A stretch of DNA of 64,000 nucleotides from Microbacterium esteraromaticum (GCF_014084045.1 NZ_CP043732.1:744001-808000); one strand, 5' to 3'. Positions 29,288 to 38,823 are shown, counted from the first letter of the stretch. Translations and numbers: made by a program. Notes: generated by a model from the sequence alone, not told the origin.

Positions 29288-30543
29288 GCAGGTCTCCTCG
29301 CAGGCAGGGCGCGGGTGGCGTGGTGGCGGAACCGATCCGCGACCGGATTGCGGCGACGGGCCAGGCCGTCGTCGGTCTCGACCAGATCGAACAGCCCCAT
29401 GGTCAGCAGCGCGTCGGCGCGCGGAGTGGTGGCGTGGCGGTAGGTCCATTCGTACATGTCGAACAGCGGCCACCATGTGTAGCCGACGATGTCCATGCCC
29501 TCGGCCCGGAGTCCGTCGATGCAGGCCACCGAGCGGTCGAGCCAGTCGATGCGCACCTCGGGGGTGTCGGTCACGCATGTCTCGGTGAGCATGACCGGCG
29601 CGCCGTATCGTTCGGCGTAGGTCCGCATGAGCTGCTCGAGTCCGCTCACGCCGATGTCCTCCGTCGGCCAGGGATCGATGAACCCACCGGCGTGCACGAC
29701 CCCCTCCTGCATCAGCTGGGTCGAGTGCCGCGGGTAGTAGTTGACGCCCATGACGTCGGGAGCCACCGCGTTATCGCGGAACCAGGCGAGGACGTCGTCG
29801 GAGACGCCACCCGCGTTCAGCGATGCGAGCAGGGGGTGCTGTCCGTCGACGCGGCCGGTCACCAGGTCCTCGACGAGGAACGACTGCTGACGCTGCAGGT
29901 CGACGAGCTCCCTGTGCCCGCCGTCGACGTCTCCGGCGAAGAGGGCGGAGGCATCCACGTGCACGAAGGTGGCATCCGGACCCAGCACGTCGGAGATCGC
30001 GCGCTGAGCTCGCACGAATCCTTCCGCGAGCGCCATGGCGATGCGGTTGTAGCCCTGCGCGCCCTTCAGCTTCGGTGGCCAGTAGCCGATGTCGCCGCTG
30101 AATCTGGCGTGGATCATGGGCTCGTTGACGGGGGTGTAGTCGGTGACCGTCGTGGCGTAGCGTTCGGCCGTGCGGGCGGCGTACTCCTCGAAGAAGCGCG
30201 CGAAGTCCGGGTGCGCGAACTCGCGCTCGACCCACAGAGGGGTTCCGTAGTGCAGCAGATCGATGATGGGACGGATGCCGAGCTCGTCGAAGCGCTCGAT
30301 CACCCGATCGACCCAGCTCCAATCCCACTCTCCGGGGGCCGGGTTGACGCGGTACCACGGCACGCCCCAGCGCATGAACTCGCATCCCACGTCCCGCGCG
30401 AGCCCCAGGTCGGAATGAAAGTGCTGGTAGTGCTCGGTCAGCTCGTACTCGTCGAGCGGACGCTCGCCCTCGTCGGCTTGAGGAACGAATGTGTCCTCGA
30501 TGCCGAGGCCGAAATGCAGTCGACCGTCTTCGAACCACTTCAC
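29284..30543 (-). CDS. Family 1-like glycoside hydrolase (clan GH-A)
   Basis: This 419-residue TIM-barrel glycosidase carries the acid/base in TDYTPVNEPMIHARF (NEP motif) and a probable nucleophile in PVMLTETCVTDTPE, where most GH1 proteins have TENG. Other barrel strands are CEFMRWGVPWYRVNPAPG, RPIIDLLHYGTPLWV and GVNYYPRHST. The GTG at 30543 is chosen because AGGA lies six bases upstream and homology begins VKWFEDGRLHFGLG. It belongs to the arabinan-type operon between the permease and GH93-like genes. The substrate is unknown, possibly a beta-linked oligosaccharide. Confidence 0.78.
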
Positions 30544-30551
30544 GACGATTC

Positions 30552-31442
30552 CTATCCCTTCATACCGGTGAGGGCGACGCCCTCGATGAACTTGCGCTGG
30601 ATGAGCAGGTAGAGCACGACGAGCGGGAGGATCGCCACCAGAGCACCGGCCATCATCACGCTGTACGGCGCGGCACCCGTGGCCGAGCCGGTGAGCAGGG
30701 CCAGTCCGGCGGTGAGCGGGCGCACCTCGGAGTCGCTGGTCATGATGAGGGGCCACAGCAGGTCGTTCCAGTTGCCGACGAAGTGGAAGAGCGCCATCGT
30801 GAGCAGCGCCGGCTTCGCGTTCGGCAGGATGATCGACCAGAAGATCCTCACTTCGCCGGCGCCGTCGATCCGTGCCGCCGAGTCCAGGTCGCGCGGGAGC
30901 GACACGAAGAACTGGCGCAGCAGGAAGATGCCGGCGACGTCGGCTGCTCTGGGGATCACCAGGCCCAGGAACGTGTTCACCCATCCGAGGCCGGAGACCA
31001 TCTGATAGATCGGGATGAGCAGCGCCTGGAACGGGATCATCATCGTCGCGATGAGGATCGTGAAGATCACCGTCTTGCCGCGGAAGTCGATGCGCGCCAG
31101 GGCATACGCCGCGAGCGCGTTCAGGACGAGTGCGCATCCGGTCACCGCGCCGGCGAAGACCAGCGAGTTCCAGGACTGCTGGATCACGGGGAGCCGTTCG
31201 GCGAGTTCCACGAAGTTCGCGATCGTGAGCTGCGACGGCACCAGGCTCGGGGGCCAGGAGTTGACCTCGGCCTCCGGCGAGAAGGCGGACAGCGCGACGA
31301 CGAGGATGGGGAACGCGGTGACGACCGTCAGGGCGATCAGCGCGATCATCACCCCGCCGCGCTGCCAGAGCGATGTGCGAGGGCGTCTGCGGCGTGGGCC
31401 GACGGCCGACGTGGTGAGACGCTCGGTCATGGTGACGGTCAT
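30552..31442 (-). CDS. ABC sugar importer permease (MalG/AraQ type)
   Basis: This 296-residue inner-membrane permease has six predicted membrane helices, for example GGVMIALIALTVVTAFPILV, then TVIFTILIATMMIPFQALLI and a C-terminal ILPLVVLYLLI. The EAA loop RIDGAGEVRIFWSIILPNAKPAL contacts the ATPase. It pairs with the upstream permease, whose stop overlaps its ATG by four bases, and with the lipoprotein 32444-33721. No ATPase gene is in the operon, so it probably uses a shared MsiK-type ATPase encoded elsewhere. The cargo is probably arabino-oligosaccharides. Confidence 0.93.
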   Translation of the reverse strand: MTVTMTERLTTSAVGPRRRRPRTSLWQRGGVMIALIALTVVTAFPILVVALSAFSPEAEVNSWPPSLVPSQLTIANFVELAERLPVIQQSWNSLVFAGAVTGCALVLNALAAYALARIDFRGKTVIFTILIATMMIPFQALLIPIYQMVSGLGWVNTFLGLVIPRAADVAGIFLLRQFFVSLPRDLDSAARIDGAGEVRIFWSIILPNAKPALLTMALFHFVGNWNDLLWPLIMTSDSEVRPLTAGLALLTGSATGAAPYSVMMAGALVAILPLVVLYLLIQRKFIEGVALTGMKG

Positions 31443-32389
31443 TCGAAGTCCTTCTCGCGCTTGGCACCTGCGCGCAGCTGGAACAGGCCGAGGATCAGGG
31501 TGATGGTCAGCAGGAGGTACGAGAGCGCGGAGGCGAACCCGAGCTTGAAGTCCCGGAACCCGTCGGTGTAGATGCGGTACACGATCGTCTCGGTGGCGTG
31601 GTCCGGACCGCCCTGGGTCATGATGTAGATCTGGTCGAACGCCTGGAACGCCCCGATCAGAGCGAAGATCACCACGAAGGTCATGGTGCCGCTGAGCCCG
31701 GGCAGCGTCACCGCGCGGAAGGTGCGCCATGGTCCGGCGCCGTCGAGTCGTGCGGCCTCGTAGAGGTGCTTCGGAACGCCCTGCAGCCCGGCGAGGAAGA
31801 TGACCATGAAGTATCCGAACGACTTCCAGACCGCGACCGCCGTGACAGCGGGCAGGGCGGTGACCGGGTCGGAGAAGACGTCCTTCATGTTCACGCCGAC
31901 GCTGCTCAGCCAGTACGGGACGAGGCCGAGGTTGGGGTCGAGCAGGAAGCTCCACGCCAGAGACGCGACCGCCATCGAGATCACGAACGGCAGGAAGATC
32001 GCCGTGCGGAAGAACGACCTGAAAGGGATGTCGGTCCGGTTGAGCAGCAGCGCTGCGCACAGGCCGACGATGACCACGGCCGGCGCGTACATCGCAGCGT
32101 AGAGCACGGTGTTCAACAGGGCTCGGAGCACGGACGGCGTCGTCAGGGCACGGACGTAGTTGTCGAGCCCCACCCACTCCGCCGTGCCGAATCCGCTCGC
32201 GTCGGTGAACGAGGTCCACAGAGCGGTGCCGGCGGGGATGAACACGAACGCGACGATGATGGCGAGGGCCGGCCCCAGAAAGCCCATGGCCGTGAGCAGG
32301 CGCCGTCGATCATTGACGCGCAGTTCTCGGCGGCGTCCTCCCAGGGGCGCGGGGGGCCGGTAGGGCTTGGTTCTCGTGACCGTTGACAT
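31439..32389 (-). CDS. ABC sugar importer permease (MalF/AraP type)
   Basis: This 316-residue permease starts at MSTVTRTKPYRPP (32389), with GGAGA upstream. Membrane helices begin at LLTAMGFLGPALAIIVAFVF. A periplasmic-side segment TDASGFGTAEWVGLDNYVRAL is typical of CUT1 transporters, and the EAA motif is ARLDGAGPWRTFRAVTLPGLSG. Its stop overlaps the next permease. It forms the membrane channel together with that protein. Confidence 0.93.
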   Translation of the reverse strand: MSTVTRTKPYRPPAPLGGRRRELRVNDRRRLLTAMGFLGPALAIIVAFVFIPAGTALWTSFTDASGFGTAEWVGLDNYVRALTTPSVLRALLNTVLYAAMYAPAVVIVGLCAALLLNRTDIPFRSFFRTAIFLPFVISMAVASLAWSFLLDPNLGLVPYWLSSVGVNMKDVFSDPVTALPAVTAVAVWKSFGYFMVIFLAGLQGVPKHLYEAARLDGAGPWRTFRAVTLPGLSGTMTFVVIFALIGAFQAFDQIYIMTQGGPDHATETIVYRIYTDGFRDFKLGFASALSYLLLTITLILGLFQLRAGAKREKDFE

Positions 32390-32443
32390 GGCCGGATCTC
32401 CAGGTTCGGGATGAGGGGCGGCTGAGCCGCCCCTCATGGACTG

Positions 32444-33721
32444 CTATTCGAATTCGGACAGGATGCCGGCGAGCTTGCCGCTCGTCTCGGCGACCGCTCC
32501 TGCGATGTCGTCCTCGCCGTGCGTCACCTTCTGCGACAGCGTGTCGAGCTCGGCGTTGACATCGGTCAGTCCTCCGGGCAGGTCGGCCAGACGGATGTAC
32601 GTGTTCTCGGTGAACGGGAGCATCTCCGCGACGAACGGATTCTCGGCGAGCTCGTCAGCGGTGATGTCGTCGCGATTCGGCGGGTAGTTCCCCTCGAGCG
32701 CCCACTCGATCTGGGAGTCGTGCGAGTTGAAGTACCGGAGGAACGCCTGCGCACCCTCGGCGACCCTCTCGTCCTTCGCTCCCTGTGAGGTGAGCCACCA
32801 GTAGTTCGCCGCCGCCTGCGCCGCTCGCTTCTCCTCGCCTGCGGGCACCTCGAACACGCCGACATCGAGCCCGACGCTGTCGGCGATGCCGATCATCCAG
32901 GGACCGATCACGACCATCGCGGCCTTGCCTGCCTTGAACAGGTCGACGGCCTCCGGAAGCGTGATGTTCGTCGGCCCCCAGTTCTCCGCGTATGCGTCGC
33001 GCCACCACTCGAGCGTCTTCACATTCTGCGGAGTGTCGAGCACGACCTCACCGTCGGCGAACACGTCTCCCCCGCCTGCCTCCAGCCAGGTGGGGAGGAA
33101 GGTCGTCGCCTTGTCGGCGAGGGAGAGGCCGTAGATCTCGGGCGTTCCGTCACCGTTCTCGTCGACGGTGAGCTTCTTCGCGAGGGCGATCCACTCGTCC
33201 TGCGTCTGCGGGAACTCGGTGACGCCCGCCGCAGCGAACATGTCCTTGTTGTACCAGACGGCGAACGGCGCGTACCCCATCGGGACGCCATAGGTCTCGC
33301 CGTCGAAGACCGTGTAGTCGACGACGTGCTCGTAGTAGGTCTCGGTCTCGTTCTCCGGATCGTCGTAGAACGACTGCAGCGAGGCGAACACCCCCTGCCG
33401 TACGTAGCCCTGCCCCGCGTCGACGCCCTGCACGACGAGGGCGGGACCGTTGCCCGAGGACATCGCCGGCAGCAGCTTGTCGGTGATGACATTCCAGGGG
33501 TTCACCTCGATCTTCACCCGGTAGTCGTCCTGCGACTCGTTGAACTCGTCCGCCAGGCGCTGCACGACCTTGCCGTCGGCCTCGGTGAAGCCGTGCCAGA
33601 CATCGACCGTGACGGGGCCGTCTGATCCCGCGGTGCCCGCTGGAGAGCACGCGACGAGCGCCGTCGCGCCGAAGACGGCAGCGGCCAGGGCCGTACCGCC
33701 TCTTCTGAGTGGTGACTTCAT
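32444..33721 (-). CDS. ABC sugar-binding lipoprotein (CUT1 family)
   Basis: This 425-residue lipoprotein delivers the sugar to the two permeases. The signal peptide ends in a lipobox ATALVAC, with Cys about residue 25. The mature part shows the CUT1 pattern: VTVDVWHGFTEADGKVVQRL, then GYAPFAVWYNKDMFAAAGV, FPQTQDEWIALAKKL and KAAMVVIGPWMIG. The start at 33721 has a perfect AAGGAGG nine bases upstream, the best SD in this operon, suggesting high expression. A perfect CCCACCGGTGGG palindrome lies upstream at 33747-33758. Confidence 0.94.
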   Translation of the reverse strand: MKSPLRRGGTALAAAVFGATALVACSPAGTAGSDGPVTVDVWHGFTEADGKVVQRLADEFNESQDDYRVKIEVNPWNVITDKLLPAMSSGNGPALVVQGVDAGQGYVRQGVFASLQSFYDDPENETETYYEHVVDYTVFDGETYGVPMGYAPFAVWYNKDMFAAAGVTEFPQTQDEWIALAKKLTVDENGDGTPEIYGLSLADKATTFLPTWLEAGGGDVFADGEVVLDTPQNVKTLEWWRDAYAENWGPTNITLPEAVDLFKAGKAAMVVIGPWMIGIADSVGLDVGVFEVPAGEEKRAAQAAANYWWLTSQGAKDERVAEGAQAFLRYFNSHDSQIEWALEGNYPPNRDDITADELAENPFVAEMLPFTENTYIRLADLPGGLTDVNAELDTLSQKVTHGEDDIAGAVAETSGKLAGILSEFE

Positions 33722-33803
33722 TGCTGATCCTCCTTGATAGCGTTCGCCCACCGGTGGGTTGCGGATGGGCCAGGGTTTCCGGGCGTGCCCGGGGTGCAGG
33801 TCT

Positions 33804-35411
33804 TCACGCGGGGCTGTGTCGCCTCCGGCGAGCGGCAGCCTCCAGGATCCGCTGCCGGGGGATCACTCCTACGCGCGCGGCCCAGTCGTCGTAGCGCTGA
33901 GCGAGGTCGCGCACGATCTCCGGGTGCACCGGGGAGAGATCGGTCAGCTCGGCGCGATCGCGCCGCATGTCGTGCAGCGCCCACGGCTCGCCGTGTCGAC
34001 GCACGAGCTTCCAGCGGCCCACGCGCACGGCCGCGTTGCCCTCGTGCTCCCAGAACAGGGGCCGTTCGGGGAGCGCTTCGCCTCCGAACACGGGCGAGAG
34101 GCTGATGCCCTCGGGCGCGGGAACCGCGTGCTCGCCCCGTGCGGGAGGGTAGTGGGCGCCCGCGAGCTCCAGGAACGTCGGCAGCAGGTCGACGAGCTGG
34201 GCGGGTTCATGACAGATGCGAGGTTCTGTCACCGCGGGCCCAGAGACGATCAGCGGAGTGGAGATGCCGCCCTCGTGCACCCAGTGCTTGTACTCGCGGA
34301 ACGGTGCAGCCGAGACATTGGCCCATTCCCGCCCGTAGCTCGTGAAAGTGTCCTCCCCGCCCGGCTCCACCTCCGCGCTGTTGGCAAGCCGGACGGGACG
34401 CCCGTCGCGGCTCGACCGGGGAACCATCGGCAGCTGCGCGAACGACGGATCTCCGCCTGGAGGCATCTCCTCCTCGCAGGCTCCGTTGTCGGAAAGGAAG
34501 ACGATGAGCGCATCGTCCAGACGACCCGCCGCGGCGAGAGCGTCGACGATCTCCCCCACGGCCCGGTCCATGGCCGTGACCTGCGCCGCGTACACCTCCA
34601 TGCGACGGGCCTGCCAGCCCTTGTGGTCCACGTCGTCCCACGCCGGGACCATGCTGTCCCTTGGGCTCAGCAGCTGGTCCTCGGGCAGCAGACCCTGCGC
34701 CTGCATGTGCTGCAGTCGCCGCTCCCGAAGCACGTCCCAGCCTTCGTCGAACCGCCCCTCGTAGCGGCTGATCTCGGCCTCTGGCGCGTGGAGGGGCCAA
34801 TGCGGGGCCGTGAACGCCGCGTAGAGGAACAGCGGCTGGTCGGGCTGCCGGCCTGCATGGTCGGCGATGAAGCCGGCGGCCCGCCTGCCGATGGCCTCGG
34901 TGTAGTAGAAGTCGGGATCGTCCCACTCGACGGAGGCGTCGCGTTCGTCCTCGTGGAGCGACACCGGGGTGAAGTACGAGCCGGCGCCTTCGATGGTTCC
35001 GAAGACGCGATCGAAGCCCCTTCGGTTGGGCCACGAGCTCGTGGGCGTCTCCATGTCGGCGGACAGGTGCCATTTGCCTGACATGTAGGTGCGGTACCCC
35101 GATGCGCCCAGCAGTTCGGCGATCGTGTGGGAGCCCTCGGCGAGATCCCCGGCGTAGCCGTCGGGCCGCTCGTCGCCCGTCAGGATGCCGATGCCCACCT
35201 GGTGCGGGTGAAGCCCGGTGAGCAGGCTCGCGCGGGTGGGAGAGCATCGAGGTGAGTTGTAGAACTGGGTGAACCGCACCCCGTCTGCAGCGATCCGATC
35301 CAGGACAGGCGTGTCGATGTCTCCGCCGAAGCACCCCAGATCCGAGTAGCCCATGTCGTCGGCGAGGATCAGAACGATGTCGGGACGCCGACCGGAGCGT
35401 GCAGCTGTCAT
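33804..35411 (-). CDS. Sulfatase (arylsulfatase family)
   Basis: This 535-residue sulfatase hydrolyses sulfate esters. The signature SPRCSPTRASLLTG places Cys56 in C-x-P-x-R, which must be converted to formylglycine by a maturation enzyme not seen in this window. Metal ligands are in VLILADDMGYSDLG near the N-terminus and FLSDNGACEEE further on. TYMSGKWHL contains the conserved Lys/His. No signal peptide is visible, so it acts in the cytoplasm, probably on imported sulfated oligosaccharides. It is the first gene of the operon that continues with the importer and glycosidases. Confidence 0.93.
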   Translation of the reverse strand: MTAARSGRRPDIVLILADDMGYSDLGCFGGDIDTPVLDRIAADGVRFTQFYNSPRCSPTRASLLTGLHPHQVGIGILTGDERPDGYAGDLAEGSHTIAELLGASGYRTYMSGKWHLSADMETPTSSWPNRRGFDRVFGTIEGAGSYFTPVSLHEDERDASVEWDDPDFYYTEAIGRRAAGFIADHAGRQPDQPLFLYAAFTAPHWPLHAPEAEISRYEGRFDEGWDVLRERRLQHMQAQGLLPEDQLLSPRDSMVPAWDDVDHKGWQARRMEVYAAQVTAMDRAVGEIVDALAAAGRLDDALIVFLSDNGACEEEMPPGGDPSFAQLPMVPRSSRDGRPVRLANSAEVEPGGEDTFTSYGREWANVSAAPFREYKHWVHEGGISTPLIVSGPAVTEPRICHEPAQLVDLLPTFLELAGAHYPPARGEHAVPAPEGISLSPVFGGEALPERPLFWEHEGNAAVRVGRWKLVRRHGEPWALHDMRRDRAELTDLSPVHPEIVRDLAQRYDDWAARVGVIPRQRILEAAARRRRHSPA

Positions 35412-35427
35412 TCTCGATCCTCTGTTT

Positions 35428-35497
35428 TACAACGATGTACAAGAAGAAGATATGCGCTTGCCTCGCGCGCGTCAAGCGATTTCTCTAACGATGTAGA
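35428..35497 (-). promoter_or_regulatory. Promoter of the sulfatase/arabinan operon with two LacI-type operators
   Basis: On the minus strand, TTGACG (35470-35475) and TATCTT (35447-35452) are 17 bp apart, a good sigma-70-type promoter. A near-perfect palindrome TACAACGATGTA (35428-35439) lies downstream of the -10, and TCTAACGATGTAGA (35484-35497) lies upstream of the -35. Both share the AACGATGTA core with central CG. The SD GAGGA then precedes the sulfatase ATG. Confidence 0.72.
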
Positions 35498-35537
35498 AGC
35501 GCGTCGGCTTCACCGTCGCACCGCGCCCTGATCGCGA

Positions 35538-36548
35538 TCAGCGCGGAGCGGACTCGCGTTCGATGATGCTGAAGTCCGCGAGCAGGGTGCGCGGCCCGTC
35601 GAGCCCGCCGCCCTGCGCGATGCGATCGCACAGCGCGGTCACCGCTGTGCTCGCGATCCAGGAGCGACCGGGGTCGACCGTGGTCAGCGATGGGATCGAG
35701 TACGCGGCCTCGTCCAGCCCGTCGAAGCCGACGACGGCGACGTCGTCGGGCACATGCCGCCCGGCCTCCTGCAGCACGCGCATCGCACCCAGGGCGAGAG
35801 TGTCGTTCAACCCGAACACCGCGTCGAACGGGCCTCCGCGCTCGAGCAGTTCATGCATCGAACGCGCGCCGTTCGCACGGTGCCAGAGCGTCGTATAGCC
35901 GACGATGCTCTCGTCGAAGGGGATGCCTGCCGCCTCGAGCGCTTCCCGATACCCTCTCAGCCGCAATCCCGCCGAGCCGATCACCTCGCCCTCATGGGCG
36001 CCGACGACCGCGATCCTCCGGCGCCCCGATGCGATCAGGTACTCCGTCGCAGCCCGTGCGGCCTCCACGTTGCGCATGGTGACGTGATCGGTGGGGCCGT
36101 CGAAGATGCGCTCGCCGAGCAGGACCATCGGATACGGCACATCGAGAGCCGCGACGTCCTCCTGCCCCATGCCCAAGGGGCTGAAGATCAGCCCGTCGGT
36201 GAGCTTGAGCCTCGGGCTGCGCAGAAGCTCGAGCTCGCGCCCGCGGTCGCCTCCCGTCTGCTCGACGAGCACCACGACTCCGGCCGCCTCGGCCTCGTGG
36301 ATGAGCTGGGCGGCGAGCTCGCCGAAGTACGCCAGCCCGAGATCGGGCACGGCGAGCGCGATCGCACCCGTTCGACCCGACCGAAGGTTGCGCGCGGTCA
36401 GATTGGGCGTGTACCCGAGCTGGGCGATGGCCGCTTCGACTTTCGCCCTCGTCGTGGGGCGGATGTGCGGGTAGTCGTTGATGACGTTCGAGACCGTCTT
36501 GATCGACACGCCGGCCACCTTCGCCACGTCATGCAGAGTCGCCGCCAC
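35538..36548 (-). CDS. LacI family regulator of the arabinan/sulfatase operon
   Basis: This 336-residue LacI protein has its helix-turn-helix at residues about 3-45 (ATLHDVAKVAGVSIKTVSNVINDYPHIRPTTRAKV, hinge GYTPNLTARNLRSGRT). The ligand domain includes IALAVPDLGLAYFGEL, DGLIFSPLGMGQED, IAVVGAHEGEVIGSAGLRLRGY, AVFGLNDTLALGAMR and VVGFDGLDEAAYSIPSLTTV. GTG 36548 is preferred over TTG 36572 because the LacI fold starts at once after it. Operator-like sites lie before this gene and on both sides of the promoter of the next operon, so it probably controls itself and that operon. Confidence 0.88.
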   Translation of the reverse strand: MAATLHDVAKVAGVSIKTVSNVINDYPHIRPTTRAKVEAAIAQLGYTPNLTARNLRSGRTGAIALAVPDLGLAYFGELAAQLIHEAEAAGVVVLVEQTGGDRGRELELLRSPRLKLTDGLIFSPLGMGQEDVAALDVPYPMVLLGERIFDGPTDHVTMRNVEAARAATEYLIASGRRRIAVVGAHEGEVIGSAGLRLRGYREALEAAGIPFDESIVGYTTLWHRANGARSMHELLERGGPFDAVFGLNDTLALGAMRVLQEAGRHVPDDVAVVGFDGLDEAAYSIPSLTTVDPGRSWIASTAVTALCDRIAQGGGLDGPRTLLADFSIIERESAPR

Positions 36549-36575
36549 TTGGTCCCCCAATCTCGTCGCCAACTC

Positions 36576-36587
36576 TACAACGTTGCA
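36576..36587. promoter_or_regulatory. Third LacI-type operator, upstream of the regulator
   Basis: TACAACGTTGCA has the same TACAACG half-site as the sites near 35428 and 35484. It lies 28 bases upstream of the regulator GTG, consistent with autoregulation. Confidence 0.6.
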
Positions 36588-36611
36588 CTCGCCGGATGTC
36601 GACCGAGCGCC

Positions 36612-36683
36612 GACGACCGCTCAGGGGACGACCGCTCACGGGACGACCACTCACGGACGACCGCTCACGGACGACCGCTCAGG
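36612..36683 (+). repeat. Five tandem copies of a 14-15 bp unit
   Basis: The unit GACGACCGCTCACGG occurs five times back to back (15, 15, 14, 14 and 14 bp) with one to three substitutions each, between the LacI gene and the aldo-keto reductase. Units are adjacent without spacers, so it is a simple tandem repeat. Confidence 0.85.
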
Positions 36684-36737
36684 ATCGCCGCCACGCGCCC
36701 GACCCTCGTCCGGCACGGCACGTGTCAGGATGTCGGC

Positions 36738-37556
36738 ATGCCCGCAACCCTCGACCTGAACGACGGCACCCGCCTGCCCTCCGTGGGCCTCGGCCTCTAC
36801 AAGGTGCCGATCGCGCAGACGTCCGAGGTGACCCTCGCGGGCATCGAAGCCGGCTACCGGCTGATCGACGGCGCCAGCTTCTACGGCAACGAGCGCGAGC
36901 TGGGCGAGGCGATCCGATCATCAGGGCGCCGTGACGATCTGCTCGTGGCCTCGAAGTTCTGGGGCGATCCCGTGCAGAGCCGCGCGCAGGCGCTCGAGGA
37001 CTTCGCCGAGACCGAGCGCGAGCTGGGCATCGGCCCGCTCGATCTGTACCTGATCCACTGGCCGCGCTCCTCGCGCGGCGCATTCGTCGACGTCTGGCGC
37101 GGGTTCATCGAGCTGCAGCAGCAGGGACGCGTGCGCACGATCGGCGTCGCCAACTTCGAGGCGGACGATCTGCGTCGCCTGATCGACGAGACAGGTGTCG
37201 TGCCCGCACTCAACCAGGTGGAGTCGCATCCGTGGCTGCCGCAGCACGCCCTGCGTTCCTTCCACGACGAGCATGGCATCGTCACGCAGGCGTGGAGCCC
37301 CCTCGGCCGAGGCCGGCTGCTCGACGACCCGACCCTCGTGCGCATCGCAGCGAAGCACGCCGTCTCGGTGGCCCAGATCGTGCTTCGGTGGCACCTGCAG
37401 CTGGGCGGAGCCGCGGTCGTCAAGTCGGTGCATCCCGAGCGGCTGCGTCAGAATCTCGACCTCGACGGCTTCGAGCTCGACGACGATGATCTCGCCACGA
37501 TCGCCGCGCTCGAATCCGGCCAGCGCACCGGCACCCACCCCCGCGATCGCCAGTAG
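36738..37556 (+). CDS. Aldo/keto reductase
   Basis: This 272-residue NADPH-dependent carbonyl reductase has the AKR tetrad visible: Asp and Tyr in RLIDGASFYGNERELG, Lys in LLVASKFWGD and His in LDLYLIHWPRSS. Further family blocks are IGVANFEADDLRRLID, LNQVESHPWLPQ, QAWSPLGRGRLL and VVKSVHPERLRQNLDLDGF. It is closest in pattern to 2,5-diketogluconate-reductase-like AKRs; the substrate is unknown. A CAGGAT -10-like box ends six bases before the ATG. It is a single gene convergent with prpC. Confidence 0.93.
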   Translation: MPATLDLNDGTRLPSVGLGLYKVPIAQTSEVTLAGIEAGYRLIDGASFYGNERELGEAIRSSGRRDDLLVASKFWGDPVQSRAQALEDFAETERELGIGPLDLYLIHWPRSSRGAFVDVWRGFIELQQQGRVRTIGVANFEADDLRRLIDETGVVPALNQVESHPWLPQHALRSFHDEHGIVTQAWSPLGRGRLLDDPTLVRIAAKHAVSVAQIVLRWHLQLGGAAVVKSVHPERLRQNLDLDGFELDDDDLATIAALESGQRTGTHPRDRQ

Positions 37557-37618
37557 CTCGGCCCCGCCCGCGCCCCACCGTGCCGAGAAGCCACGACGAG
37601 GCGAGGGAGGGATGCCGG

Positions 37619-38809
37619 TCAGCCGGCGGCCTCCTCGGGGCGCTCCTGCACCTCGATCGCGGCGGTGTCGGGCTGGTATGCCTCGATGTGCCGCTCGTCG
37701 ACGCCGTTGTACGCCGACAATGGGCGGATCAGCGCGTTCGAGGCCTGCTGCTCGCGGATGTGCGCCGTCCAGCCGACGATGCGCGCGGCGATGAACAGCG
37801 GCGTGAACGTGAGGGTGTCGTAGCCGATCAGGTTGTAGGCCGGCCCCGATGGATAGTCGAGATTCGGGTAGATGCCCTTGCGCTCGACGAACTCGCTCTC
37901 GAGCTTCTCGTACAGCTCGGCGACGTCGGGCCGGTCGTAGTGCTCGACCAGCGTGTCGAGGGCCGCCTTCATCGTCGGCACGCGCGAGTCGCCGCGCTTG
38001 TACACCCGGTGACCGAAGCCCATGATCTTGCGCTTCTCGGCGAGTGCGGCGTCGAGCCACTCCTCGACGCGGTCGGCCGAGCCGATCTCGTCGAAGATGT
38101 GCATGACGGCCTCGTTGGCGCCGCCGTGCAGCGGGCCCTTGAGGGCGCCGATCGCGCCGACGACCGCCGAGTACAGGTCGCTCAGGGTCGACGTGATCAC
38201 GCGGGCGGTGAAGGTCGAGGCGTTGAACGAGTGCTCTGCGTACAGGATCATCGATCGGTTGAACGCGTCGACCACGGCCTCGTGCGGCTCCTCGCCGAAC
38301 GTGAGCCAGAGGAAGTTCGCGGCGTAGTCGAGGTCGTCGCGCGACTCGACGATCTCCTGTCCGCGGCGGCGGCGCTGCCCGTAGGAGACGATGGCCGGCA
38401 GCACGGCGAACAGCTGCAGGCTGCGCTGCAGGTTCTGCTCGGGAGTGCCGACGGCGTCGAGCACATTGCCTGTACCCGCGGTCTCGAATGCGCCGATCAC
38501 GCTGACCGCCGTGCGCACCTCGTCCATGGGGTGCGAGTCGAGCGGCAGGGCGTCGATCGCTGCTTTGACCTCAGGGGTCAGCGCGCGGTGCGCGCGCTCG
38601 GTCGCGCGGAACTCCGCCAGCTGCGACGCCGAGGGCAGCTCACCGTGCCAGAGCAGGTAGGCGACCGCCTCGAACGACTGCGTCGCCGCCAGCTCCTGCA
38701 CGGGGTACCCGCGGTACAGCAGGCTGTTGGTCTCGGGGTTCACCTTGCTGATCGCCGTCACATCGGCGACGACACCCGCGAGGCCCTTCCTGATCTCTGA
38801 GTCAGTCAT
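37619..38809 (-). CDS. prpC: 2-methylcitrate synthase / citrate synthase
   Basis: This 396-residue enzyme condenses propionyl-CoA with oxaloacetate to 2-methylcitrate. It starts with IRKGLAGVVADVTAISKVNPETNSLLYRGYPVQELA, typical of PrpC. The catalytic His regions are ILYAEHSFNASTFTARV and GALKGPLHGGANEAVM, and the active-site block is KIMGFGHRVYKRGDSRVP. It is the last gene of gntR-prpD-prpB-prpC, 36 bases after prpB, and that gap is occupied by a dispersed repeat. Propionyl-CoA could come from MmsA in this window or from odd-chain acids. Confidence 0.94.
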   Translation of the reverse strand: MTDSEIRKGLAGVVADVTAISKVNPETNSLLYRGYPVQELAATQSFEAVAYLLWHGELPSASQLAEFRATERAHRALTPEVKAAIDALPLDSHPMDEVRTAVSVIGAFETAGTGNVLDAVGTPEQNLQRSLQLFAVLPAIVSYGQRRRRGQEIVESRDDLDYAANFLWLTFGEEPHEAVVDAFNRSMILYAEHSFNASTFTARVITSTLSDLYSAVVGAIGALKGPLHGGANEAVMHIFDEIGSADRVEEWLDAALAEKRKIMGFGHRVYKRGDSRVPTMKAALDTLVEHYDRPDVAELYEKLESEFVERKGIYPNLDYPSGPAYNLIGYDTLTFTPLFIAARIVGWTAHIREQQASNALIRPLSAYNGVDERHIEAYQPDTAAIEVQERPEEAAG

Positions 38810-38823
38810 GCTGTGCTCCTTTG

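Noticed and set aside
36612..36683. Possible CRISPR or phage attachment site
   Set aside because: Units are directly adjacent without spacers, and there is no integrase or tRNA nearby.
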